64,000 bases of DNA from Atriophallophorus winterbourni (lineage: Eukaryota; Platyhelminthes; Trematoda; Plagiorchiida; Microphallidae), in assembly GCA_013407085.1 (NCBI GenBank), contig JACCGJ010019481.1, positions 59,939 through 123,938 of the forward strand, written 5' to 3'. Under the pieces are notes generated by a model. The model worked only from the letters and a program-made list of their open reading frames with translations. It had not been told where the DNA came from and searched no databases. Within the stretch, counting starts at the first letter, position 1. Each line of letters begins with the position of its first letter. Both the position numbers and the translations under genes were made by a program. Of this stretch, positions 55,492 through 64,000 are shown one piece after another.

Positions 55492-56215
55492 CTAAATCCG
55501 AGAGAAAGCATGCGCAACTGTGCTTGACGAACAGGAAAGATATCGAATCCCGCTCGTGAATTGTGAGTTATAATCCGAGTGACTTATTTCTTGAGACAAA
55601 TATTGATTCAATGGTGCAGCAACAGCAACTGTTAGGGTCTTATGATCGGTCCATACAGATACATCACGCTCTTCAAGCAAATGTCTGAAATGTATCACAT
55701 AATAGAAAGCTAGTAACTCACTACCAAACGTACTGTATCCAGTTTGCCTGGATGAAGACGACGAGAAACAAAAGAGTGTGAAGAACTGCGTCGACTGCTT
55801 TTTGTGATGTGTCTCGAGTGAGAGACAACCGAGCATTTGATTCGTAAATAAATAAGTGAGTGAAGTAAATTTGTTTAGAGCAGATTTGATTTGCTCAAAC
55901 GATTCGATGGCTTCGTCAGTTATGTCACATTCAAAATGCTTTCCAAGTAAGAAATCACTCAATGGTTGTGAAATCATAGCACATTGTGAAATAAAGCGTC
56001 CATGACAGTTGATCACCCCCATAAACAACTAACTTTGCGGATCGAGTTAGGATAGTTGATAGTTTTTGAGGAAACGGTTTTGTACCGGGACTCTCAATTT
56101 GATGTCCCAGAATTTATACAGAACTCACACCAAACAGAAATTTATCAGGATTAATTACAATGCCGTAGTGAGATAGAGGTTGAAATACTTCAAACTTCTG
56201 TGTCACCTGTAACTG
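55492..56215 (-). pseudogene. RT thumb and RNase H, gypsy element 3
   Basis: On the minus strand, after the internal join, comes FEVFQPLSHYGIVINPDKFL (RT thumb, about 56130-56200). The clean frame 56028-55492 then has AIESFEQIKSALNKFTSLTY, LSLETHHKKQ (RNase H Asp position changed to E), FGSELLAFYYVIHFRHLLEE and DVSVWTDHKTLTVAV. It ends GIRYLSCSSSTVAHAFSRI. Confidence 0.82.
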
Positions 56216-56249
56216 AAACAAATGGCGTGAGTTTAGTGAACTTGTTCAA

Positions 56250-56626
56250 TCACCTAACTCAACGCTAAATTAGAGTTTTCGCAAATTGTGCTCATCGGGG
56301 GAACCAATTCTGTAGATAATTTCAGATTTGTGCTTATCGTAAGGACTTGTGGGAGATTCGTCGTAAATTAAATCAACAACTTCTCTAAGAATGGAGGTAG
56401 GAAGCATTCCAACAACGCGGTTGTAGCTTAGGCGTTGCGTTCAAACTCCGTATGACTCGAATAGAGCCTGGATTAGTGCAAACCAGAAACGTGGATCTGT
56501 TGTGTCGAAGACGGGTAATTTGAATTGATTGATAAAAACATCTTCTTTCTGGTCCCCGTTATTTGTATTATGATTCACAGCGCGTATCTTATAGGTCAAA
56601 TCGGAAGGAATGCATGTCGGTCTCAT
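56250..56626 (-). pseudogene. Gag, gypsy element 3
   Basis: Starts at 56626 and reads FKLPVFDTTDPRFWFALIQA, then LFESYGV. After a TGA it continues YNRVVGMLPTSILREVVDLI and YDESPTSPYDKHKSEII. It is the N-terminal half of gag only; the zinc-binding end is deleted. Confidence 0.82.
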
Positions 56627-56662
56627 GCATTTGTAGCGGATAGTGTTGAATGATCATAAGCC

Positions 56663-56980
56663 TGCGGGGGTTCAAGTTATATCCACATTCCGTTCGACTT
56701 CGAAACAACCACAGAAGAACGATGACCGCGCGCGGACAAAGATTATATTGAAATGCATGAGTGTTTCAACTATGTACAAATGCTATTTAGGACATGAATA
56801 TTGTTGATTGAGTTAACTTACCGAAAATCAATGAAATGTGACTGATAACGATAAAAAAGAAATCGATAAATCCATTTGGCGTCATCGGTAATACAAATGA
56901 AATGATAATGTCTAAGTTACCAAATTAACAGATTGAGGTGATACGAAATATAAGACTGTACGAATTACTATTGAACTCCA
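56663..56980 (-). repeat. 5' LTR of gypsy element 3
   Basis: Plus-strand TGCGGGGGTTCAAGTTATAT ... TTGAACTCCA; partner of 53767-54079. Gag begins only 37 bp away. No TGGTGAGCCC primer site was seen, unlike the other two gypsy elements. Confidence 0.83.
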
Positions 56981-57299
56981 CACTATCACACAATATTTTG
57001 AACGCTTTTATGATCCTCGTTTTCAAATTGAAATTGGATGATTTATCAAACAGAATTCTACTATCGGCCATTTATACTGACCCCATATGAATCCATATAA
57101 ACCAAAGACCTCAATAGAATTTTGATTGCATTCTTCGAAATTTAATAGCGGTCATCCAATTGTAGATGTGATGCTATTGCTTTTTTTAACGTAAAATATT
57201 GATATTTGAATCTCGACGTAGTTATTTCAGCTGCTGAAAATTTAGTTTTCCTGGGACCAATATGAAAGTACGGCCATATACTGTCAACCTGTAATTAAC
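56981..57299. other. No recognisable gene
   Basis: AT-rich spacer between gypsy element 3 and the composite LINE. Confidence 0.4.
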
Positions 57300-58228
57300 T
57301 CTTGTCTTTAGGTAAACCCCGACTTAAGCTATCTTGATGCTCCAATGGCAGAACATGAAGAACATGTGGATGAGGTGTGGGGACAGATCAAGAAAAACCT
57401 CCTCTAAATGGATTCGCTCCTGTCTTACTCGTTCTCAAAAACGGTAAACATCAATTATGGTTAGCCTCAGTTTCCCGTACCTTACGTAAACGCGACGCAA
57501 GCTGGAGGCATTAAAAGCTTGCTCATTGATTAGGACCTACGACCGTTTCCAGGAATCGCTTAATATCAAAGTTTCCATGATACGTGCTTCAAACATTTTC
57601 TTCCGAACGAGATTCGCCCAAGAGGTCAATACTCATTCGAAACGTTACTACAGCTACGTTCAAACCGAGGGCTAAACAGAAAGACTAGTAGGTACCTTGA
57701 TAAGAGAAGATGGTCATGTCTGTATTACAAGCATAGAAAAGACTCACTTATTTTCCATGCATTTTTAAAGCGCGCAACCTCGGGTTGATAAATAGAACGT
57801 CTGTACGACATTACTTCAGTGTTCACTCACCAAATGCCTACTCTGCCGCGAGCTTACATTCGAGGTACGCAATATCGTGCGTATATTGGCCAGCCCAGTA
57901 TACAACAAATCGGCAGGGCCCGATAACATCCATCCATGAATGACTAGACAGCTATCTCTTAGATTAACTGCCCGGATCACATAACTTTATAGAAAACCTC
58001 TTAGAAAGGCACATCTTCTTTGCACTGGAAAGCAGAAGATGTAGTGCCTTTCATATCCGCGACGAAATTTGTGGATAACTAACCAAACATTCTCTATTGT
58101 ATGTTGCAAACACGGATTCTTAAAATGTAGGTCATGTATGACTAACTTGTTGTGCATTATTAATGAGGTCACTAAGATGATGGAAGATGGTATCGCTGAA
58201 GAAGTCTTCTATAGCGGGGAATATTGTG

Positions 58229-58493
58229 ACGGAAAAGCATGCAAATGAATATTTTATTTCATGGCTATGGGTTTAACCCCATTAAACATGTGTTTGGACA
58301 CATGCTTTGAACAGGTTGGTCGTACCAGCCTCATCCAACAGTGGCATACAAGCGCTTCTTGTTTACCATTCCTCCACTGTTTCAAGCGCATACGGATCCT
58401 GATCTTACTGTCTTTACCTGATAAGTGCAATTAGCAAGAAAACTGTCGTGGGGTGTGTTGTGACGGAAAAGCATGCAAATAAATATTTTATTT
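58229..58493 (+). repeat. Hammerhead-bearing repeat unit inserted in LINE, with terminal direct repeat
   Basis: TGTGACGGAAAAGCATGCAA followed by ATRAATATTTTATTTC occurs at both ends (58229-58263 and 58459-58493). Between lie the family blocks TGGTCGTACCAGCCTCATCC, TTACCATTCCTCCACTGTTT, CGGATCCTGATCTTACTGTC and the ribozyme. The terminal repeat belongs to the unit itself (compare CGGAAAAGCATGC at 42600), so this is one unit plus the start of a second, not a simple target duplication. Confidence 0.8.
58409..58456 (+). ncRNA. Hammerhead ribozyme candidate, locus F
   Basis: CTTTAC, CTGATAA, GTGCAATTAGCAA, GAAAAC, TGTC, GTGGGG. The CTGANGA box has one change, the GAAA box is intact and the cleavage triplet GTC is kept. 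Stem I TTTAC/GTGGG pairs through wobbles. Stem II is TGC/GCA with a longer loop. It is the only copy reading on the plus strand. Confidence 0.62.
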
Positions 58494-58702
58494 CTATTTT
58501 CACTTCTGTAAGTCATCTGATTCAGTCAACCACAGGCTCTTGCTTCTCTACCTCTCAGGGTTATGAGTGTCATATAATTTACTGGTCTGGATCCTTGCAT
58601 AGAACAAGTGGTGTTCACGAATACTCATTCCTAGGGCCGTTGCTCTACCTCATCTCTATTGATGATCTAGCTAACCGACTGCGCTCACCCTGTTGTATCT
58701 GC

Positions 58703-59745
58703 TGGCCTCCTTCGGTCGATGTCGACCATGGATGAACGTCACAATCGCACGAACGTTCATGTTTTAATGCTTTTTGAACGACGAAGCAGTCACATTCGGG
58801 ATGAACAATCTCTCCCACAGCGCTTGCAACAATAGTCAGAACTCGGTTGTAGGGCTTCAGTTACACGCCGATTGTGTGATCTGAGTCCAGTTGCCAAGAG
58901 TTGTATCTGCTGCTTCCTAGCACGCAGACGACTCTTTACACAATGCCTATATTGTGAGCGGTCAATAGCAAGTTCATCCTAACTCGCGGGTCCAATGCCA
59001 AGTGTTTTCATATCTCTTTTGCAAACGTCTTTGTATCGCAAGTGCAGTCTGCCCAATGGTCGACTTCCTAATTGCAACTCACTATAGAGTAGATCTTTCG
59101 GAATACGATTATTTTACATTCTATAGACTTGACAAAGCCACTGCAAGTGGCGCTGACGTAATAGGGTGAACATGTTCTGTAGACCAGCTTTTGAAAGCAC
59201 TTCGGCGTTAGTCACCCTGTCCATCCACGATATGTTGAAGATACGACGGATGCTTCGTAGATGGAAAGCATTCAGGTCCCGTTCGTGTCTTGCGTTGGTG
59301 GTAAAGGTTTCACTGTCGTACAGTAAAGCATTTATTACGCACGCGCTGCATACTATCATCATTGTCTTTACAGTCAGCTTGCAGTTACCCCAAAAACGAG
59401 AGTTCAATAGGAACAAAATGAGAGCTGCTCTGCCAATCCGCTTATCAATCTCCGTGTCTAGCGAGAGGTTATCCGCAATGGTTGATGATGTACTGGTTCA
59501 AGCTGACGGTTTACGATATTGATGATCGGAAGCTATACAATCCGTTAACCGAGGAATTTGGTCATGCTCATGCTGATTGTTAGCCTAATGTTTTGCATGC
59601 CGAAAAAAAACAGTCTATTAGCGACTGGAGGTTCTCCTGAGATTGAGCAATAATGGATGCATCGTCGGCAAACAGCAGGTCACGGATTAGCACATTTCGT
59701 ACCTTGGTTTTATGCTCTCAATCGGTTTTGGTTGAAAAGCTTACA
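58703..59745 (-). pseudogene. RTE/endonuclease-RT-type LINE copy 1, 5'-truncated, minus strand
   Basis: On the minus strand the copy starts with LIRDLLFADDASIIAQSQEN (catalytic box, about 59650-59690). The clean frame 59416-59114 follows (SRFWGNCKLTVKTMMIVCSA, LLYDSETFTTNARHERDLNA, FHLRSIRRIFNISWMDRVTN). A tail CCKRCGRDCSSR is a decayed Cys-finger near 58800-58840, and the end lies at GACATCGACCGAAGGAGGCC. The last 734 bp are almost the same as 60534-61266. Stops are present. Confidence 0.83.
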
Positions 59746-60060
59746 ATCACCATGTTATATGTTTGCTATTTGTGGTGACTGTTCGATTAACGATCAATAT
59801 TACTCAATCATTCGTCATCATTCATTCAACAATAATCAATAATTCTGTTATTCAAGTTCCGATTGTCATTCATTCATTCTGGTTGTTATTCAATACATAC
59901 TGTGATTCGAGTGAGCGTAGTTTGTTCTCACTTACATTCTTCGGTTGGCTATTCAATTCAATGAAATACAATTCATCACACTATTGTTTGCCACTTTAAA
60001 GACAAAAAATTGTTGGTAGGTCGGATAACTCCGACTTGATAAATGACGTAGGAACTGTGA
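59746..60060. other. No gene seen; unassigned insert sequence
   Basis: AT-rich with several TCATTCATTC-type simple stretches; it lies between LINE copy 1 and the resumption of the plus-strand LINE. Confidence 0.4.
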
Positions 60061-60526
60061 CAAAATGAGTGTATAATTTGGACTTTAACCTGGACCTCGA
60101 GAAGAACCCGTTGCACTCTACGCTGGCTGTCAACATGATTGTCACTCACCCTCAGTCCACATGGAGTTCTGTAGGGTAAAATCTATTAATGACTTAGGAA
60201 TCATAGTCCCCGAAAATTTTAAATGAGCCAACCAATGTTCTGCTGCTGCTCAAAGTGCCAGGAGGGAACGTTTTCGACTACTTTTAGCTCTCACATGCAG
60301 AAAAGCTGACGTGCTGTTACCACTGAACAAGGAAATAGTAAGGCCGCAACTAGATTATTGTATTCGGGCTTGGAGGCGGTATTTCCAGAAGGATAAGCCA
60401 CAGCCAGAAAAGGTACAAAAGCTGGTCACTCACATGATCGATGGTTTGGCACGCACCAATTATGAAAATCGTCTCTTCGCATTACGACCTTTCTCGCTTT
60501 GGAGGAGGCAGCTTAGGAGTGATCTT

Positions 60527-61266
60527 ATGTTGTTGGCCTATTTCGGTCGATGTCGACCATGGATGTACATCACAATCGCATGATTTTCATGTTCTACAGC
60601 TTTTGGAATGACTAAACAGTCCGATTCAGGAAGCACAATCTCTCCCACAGCGCTGGCAACGATAATCAGAACTCGGTTGTAGGGCTTCAGTTACACGCCG
60701 ATTGTGTGATCTAAGTCCAGTTGCCAAGAGTTGTATCTGCTGCTTCCTAGCACGCAGACGACTCTTTACACAATGTCTATAATGTGAGCGGTCAAGAGCA
60801 AGTTCATCCTAACTCGCGGGTCCAATGCCAAGTGTTTTCATATCTCTTTTGCAAACGTCTTTGTATCGCAGGTGCGGTCTGCCCAATGGTCGACTTCCTA
60901 ATTGCAACTCACTATAGAGTAGATCTTTCGGAATACGATTATTTTACATTCTATAGACTTGACAAAGCCACTGCAAGTGGCGCTGACGTAATAGGGTGAA
61001 CATGTTCTGTAGACCAGCTTTTGAAAGCACTTCAGCGTTAGTCACACTGTCCATCCACGATATGTTGAAGATACGACGGATGCTTCGTAGATGGAAAGCA
61101 TTCAGGTCCCGTTCGTGTCTTGCGTTGGTGGTAAAGGTTTCACTGTCGTACAGTAAAGCATTTAGTACGCACTCGCTGTATACCATCATCATTGTCTTTA
61201 TAGTCAGCTTGCGGTTACCTCAAACACGAGAGTTCAATCGGGACAAAATGACAGCTGCTCTGCCAA
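60527..61266 (-). pseudogene. RTE-type LINE copy 2, 5'-truncated, with 9-bp target duplication
   Basis: Same family and same 3' end as copy 1. The clean minus frame 61192-60944 reads LYDSETFTTNARHERDLNAF and ISWMDSVTNAEVLSKAGLQN. It is flanked by AGTGATCTT at 60518-60526 and 61267-61275. It interrupts the plus-strand CR1-like LINE between WRRQLRSDLM and LLETFKLVNR. Confidence 0.87.
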
Positions 61267-61500
61267 AGTGATCTTCTAGAAACCTTTAAACTTGTCAACA
61301 GAATGAGCTGCCTTGAATTCGATAACTTCTCTTCTCTGGTTCGTACACGAGAGCACAGTCTCAAGCTAAGCAAACAGTAAACCGGGCTGGAATCCACAAG
61401 TAACTTATTAAGCATCCGCGTAGTGGGATTTCCTCACCGCAGAACTAGGCTCGGCAGCTTCAGCAAATGCGTTCAAACATGGTATCGACGAACTGTCAAA

Positions 61501-61760
61501 ATGTTGTGTAAATGTTGTGTAAATCGTTTTGATAAAACAAAAAGCGTTTATTTTCCATTTTTTCGTCATTTCATCCGATTTGACAAGCAACATACATTAG
61601 CTCTCTCACCTTTCGGTGATGAGACCTGTCCCATTTCCATTCCCAGGTACACACACCTGTGATTTCTAAGAATCAATCCTGTTAGTGACGGTTGTTTTGA
61701 AGCACATCTACCAAAAAATCTGCGAACTCGTTTCGAATTCGTGAACTATCATCTTGTGAT
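61501..61760. other. No gene seen
   Basis: Spacer after the LINE end; contains a short TGTTGTGTAAA direct repeat at about 61503-61525. Confidence 0.4.
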
Positions 61761-61992
61761 TGTAGTGGACCAGTAAAGCTAGTATACGAAACACGCAGCA
61801 CAAAAATAAGTGATCTGACTCACGAACAGTTCTTTCGATCCACGTACATATAATCCGCGAGGTGGAAGGGGCCTCGGGGACGTAACAAAAAATATGTAGT
61901 GGACCAGTAAAGCTAGTATACAAAACATGCAGTACAAAAATAAGTGATCTGACACACGAAGAGTTCATTCGATCCACGTACATATAATCCGC
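61761..61992. repeat. Two 98-bp direct repeats, 134 bp apart
   Basis: TGTAGTGGACCAGTAAAGCT begins both 61761-61858 and 61895-61992. Both end CCACGTACATATAATCCGC. They differ at about nine positions. The region to 62240 resembles LTR sequence (see next entry), so this may be a repeated U3 segment. Confidence 0.9.
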
Positions 61993-62240
61993 AATCCTCC
62001 CTTGATAATTCCTTGCTCTTGTATTGACTTCAATTTTTCTACTCGAAATGTTACGTTCCCGAGACGGAATTCCCAAAGGCCCAGACCAACGAAGAAAGCG
62101 GGTAACGCACACAACAGAAGTTTATTGTGTTAAGTGACGAGTTGATTAAGTACACAATCGTATTCGACAGATGAATTATGTTCACTGAGTTATCGAAGAA
62201 AAAATCGTTGAACCGCAAGTGATAACGTTACCAGGAAATC
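61993..62240. repeat. LTR-like relic related to gypsy element 3 LTR
   Basis: GATGAATTATGTTCACTGAGTTA and CAAGTGATAACGTTACC parallel GACATGAATATTGTTGATTGAGTTA and GTGACTGATAACGATA in the 56663-56980 LTR. No internal region or partner LTR is visible, so it would be a solo LTR remnant. Confidence 0.4.
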
Positions 62241-62269
62241 TTCTTCTTCTTCTTCTTCTTCTTCTTCTG
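62239..62269. repeat. (TTC)n microsatellite
   Basis: About ten TTC units at the edge of the LTR-like relic. Confidence 0.95.
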
Positions 62270-62354
62270 AATAGACGGCAGGAGGACTACAGTCCGTGAA
62301 AGCCGCTTCACCTCCCGGGTCTCTGCTATCTCAGCGTAGATTCCTCACGAGGAG

Positions 62355-62822
62355 TTACTGAACTGAAAGAGTAGGCGAATCGCGCAGGATAGCGGGAAGT
62401 TCACCGTCCAATATGCGTTTAAACTGCTCTTCGGTGACTGCCCCGACTGCATCAGCGGAGAGTGCATTCCAAATATTGACCACTCTGGTCGACAGAGTAA
62501 ACGATGGTTTCAGGTGTTCCGTTCGGCGCTTCTGCAATTTCAGCGAATGACCTCTAGTTCTGGAGTCCGTGGATACTGAAAAGAATTGTTGAAGTTCCGT
62601 TCCGTAATATCCAAGCAGGATTCTCCGCGTGACCAGCAAATCATATCGCATTCTCCGATATTCCAGTGGGAAAAGTTTGAGTTCCCGCAATCGGTCGTCA
62701 TAGGGAATACGAAACATACCCCTCACGCACTTGGTAGCCCTCCTTTGGACTTTCTCCAGACGATCCTTCTCCCCTTTGGTTAACGGATAGTTCACCGGAA
62801 GCCCAAATTCTAATATTGGTCT
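62355..62822 (-). pseudogene. CR1-like LINE C-terminal fragment, minus strand
   Basis: An uninterrupted 146-codon minus frame: LTKGEKDRLEKVQRRATKCV, then RGMFRIPYDDRLRELKLFPL, EYRRMRYDLLVTRRILLGY, HSLKLQKRRTEHLKPSFTLS and VVNIWNALSADAVGAVTEEQ. The upstream frame still shows RPILEFGLPVN. This is the region after the RT thumb. It is the cleanest LINE frame in the window, so the insertion is comparatively young, but there is no catalytic part. Confidence 0.82.
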
Positions 62823-63131
62823 GACAATCGAAAAATCAATAGTACTATCGATCGTCTGAGCTAAACGATATTGTCAGAACAAATTGAACTGGAGATATTA
62901 AAAACTGTACAATAGTTTTTAACCAGAAAAATTGTTAAGTAAAAATAGGTTTGTACAAACTCGACATGATACAGATACGAAACCATGTAACCTTCAAAAA
63001 ATTTAATTTTTTCTCAATAATCGTCTCAGCGCTTCTACTTTTTTCTGTATAAATGGTAAAGATTTGTTTCGACGGGGCTCAAGCAGCTTGTCCTTAACAA
63101 CCCATTTCGGTAATTTTAAATGATTGCCATT
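62823..63131. other. No gene seen
   Basis: AT-rich spacer, possibly the 3' UTR of the minus-strand LINE to its right. Confidence 0.4.
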
Positions 63132-64000
63132 TTAAATTCTTTGTATACACCGCTGCAGGTCACCGGTCGATAGAATTTGACTGAAAATATTGTTCATTTT
63201 AAATTTATACGCTGCGCAAAAAGCAGCTGGTTTTGTAGTTTCACCGCATACGATTTTTTTTGTTTCTTGTTCACCAAATGTAATATAATAATCATATACC
63301 GGATAAAATATTAGGACGCACATAATGAAATACTGGCGCCACTGACTTTGGTTTGCAGCCATATCTCGTAAGATTTCTAGCCAACTATTAGGTGGAGCTT
63401 TTGGACCCCGCCCATGCAAACGAATACGTCCAACTGAGCCTAGCACTACTGTGAATTTCTTCATCCCAAAACGCCACGTCATGGAATGGCCAACCGATTG
63501 TTTCTCCCAACTTCTGCCAGGCTCTGCGAATAAGACGCAGTATGGTAAACGGTGAGGAAGTATTCTTAAAACAGTCCCCAACCATCGCAAACGAGTACAC
63601 TTTCCTCATTCCGTGGCCACTTGGTCCTAACACCTGATTGCAGACATCTATATTTGTAACGCGATGCTGCTACCGAATGTGAGCAATTCTACGCAGGCAA
63701 CGGGTGTGAAAAGCAGAAAGTCAACGGACATCTTCCGCTCGGATAGACCAGCTAAAGCTTTAATTGGGACATCGTTGATCGTAAAGTTAAAAACCGAACG
63801 GCGAGATACGCAGCCCTGCCACACCCCGCTGGATAAATTTAACGAGGACGACAATTGTCCGTAGGCTCGAACCCTGCCAGAGGTTTGGCAATATAATGCA
63901 TTCAAGATCCAAACATACTTCTCGGGCACTCCATGTCTCGACAGTCAGTTCCAAAGACTCGCAATCGATTGAATCAAATGCCGCTCGGATGTCAAGGAAT
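63132..64000 (-). pseudogene. LINE of the 5.5-7 kb family, minus strand, internally deleted, runs off window
   Basis: Minus-strand frame 63929-63648 reads MPEKYVWILNALYCQTSGRV, RAYGQLSSSLNLSSGVWQG and VFNFTINDVPIKALAGL. The catalytic box and what follows are missing; instead the reading jumps to the C-terminal domain (63633-63132: HRLPYCVLFAEPGRSWEKQS, VGRIRLHGRGPKAPPNSWLE, AANQSQWRQYF). FDSIDCES near the right edge corresponds to FDSIESES at 5515, so the copy continues beyond 64000. Confidence 0.85.

Larger units (their letters stand above)
53767..56980 (-). mobile_element. Ty3/gypsy LTR retrotransposon 3, minus strand, internally deleted
   Basis: LTRs at 53767-54079 and 56663-56980 flank 2.58 kb. 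Reading on the minus strand, gag is followed directly by the RT thumb (join near 56215), then RNase H, integrase and tail. The protease and the catalytic half of RT are therefore gone. Gag motif DPRFWFALIQALFESYGV relates it to element 1. Stops occur throughout. Confidence 0.85.
57300..61500 (+). mobile_element. Composite CR1-like LINE (plus strand) interrupted by later insertions
   Basis: Four plus-strand segments belong to one LINE by order. 57700-58200 holds the linker and RT start (SAGPDNIHPW-like near 57915-57950, HGFLKCRSCMTNLLCIINE near 58110-58170). 58494-58700 holds DSVNHRLLLLYL and FLGPLLYLISIDDLANRLRS. 60061-60526 holds INDLGIIVPENFK, SAAAQSARRERFRLLLAL, IVRPQLDYCIRAW and WRRQLRSDLM. 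61276-61500 holds LLETFKLVNRMSCLEFDNF and RTREHSLKLSKQ. Breaks coincide with the hammerhead unit at 58229-58493 and the minus-strand LINE copies at 58703-60060 and 60527-61266. Frameshifts and stops occur within the segments. Confidence 0.8.

Noticed and set aside
58229..58493. Taking the 35-bp terminal direct repeat as a target-site duplication
   Set aside because: Part of the repeat (CGGAAAAGCATGC) also occurs inside the tandem unit at 42.6 kb, so it belongs to the unit.
59166..59522. 118-codon plus-strand ORF, with a 91-codon near-copy at 60996-61271
   Set aside because: Both are antisense shadows of the minus-strand LINE C-terminal domain, which has the recognisable protein.
61761..61992. 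CRISPR-like array
   Set aside because: Only two 98-bp repeats in a eukaryotic, transposon-rich context; length and copy number do not fit.
1..64000. Bacterial operons, Shine-Dalgarno sites, riboswitches or origins
   Set aside because: Introns, LINEs, Ty3/gypsy elements and piggyBac all indicate a eukaryotic nuclear genome; no such features were seen.

Overview
The window reads as nuclear DNA of a parasitic flatworm, most likely a digenean fluke. It is AT-rich and intron-bearing. It is packed with decayed retroelements whose proteins resemble CsRn1-clade Ty3/gypsy and CR1/RTE-type LINE families known from flukes. The species cannot be fixed from sequence alone. Only two host genes are clear: a single-exon NAA38-like LSM protein (minus strand, 4184-4477) and a six-exon LRRC14/PRAME-type leucine-rich-repeat gene (plus strand, 36498-42119) whose exon phases all agree. 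Two stretches (about 28.5-30.1 kb minus, 30.6-31.0 kb plus) may hold exons of unrecognised host genes.

Layout. 0-10 kb: an LTR-integrase relic, NAA38, then LINE fragments and dispersed short repeats. 10.5-12.4 kb: a minus-strand CR1-like LINE with its 3' tail. 13.1-17.8 kb: a complete but inactivated gypsy element with two LTRs. 17.8-24.2 kb: a second gypsy element, split by a nested 2.07-kb internally deleted LTR element that made a CTAA target duplication. 24.6-27.4 kb: LINE debris. 28-36 kb: mostly unannotated, AT-rich, with repeat clusters. 36.5-42.1 kb: the LRRC14-like gene. 43.4-45.2 kb: a Tigger/pogo-like DNA transposon flanked by TA repeats. 47.9-50.0 kb: a piggyBac element bounded by TTAA. 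51.3-53.7 kb: a CR1-like LINE. 53.8-57.0 kb: a minus-strand gypsy element with a large internal deletion. 57.3-61.5 kb: one plus-strand LINE interrupted by at least three later insertions. 61.7-64 kb: LTR-like repeats and more LINE pieces.

The most notable observation is a set of candidate self-cleaving hammerhead ribozymes. Five loci (32.5, 34.6, 42.4, 42.6 and 58.4 kb) carry a CTGATGA-like box, a short stem-loop, a GAAAC-like box and a GTC/GTA site within about 45 nt. They lie inside short repeat units of about 224-241 bp, in tandem at two loci, which is the organisation described for metazoan retrozymes. A second, different hammerhead-like motif, with a 7-bp GCTTCTG/CAGAAGC stem II, occurs three times in intron 3 of the LRRC14-like gene. 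No other undescribed system is claimed; most of the rest is layered transposon history, and nearly every mobile-element ORF is broken by stops or frameshifts.
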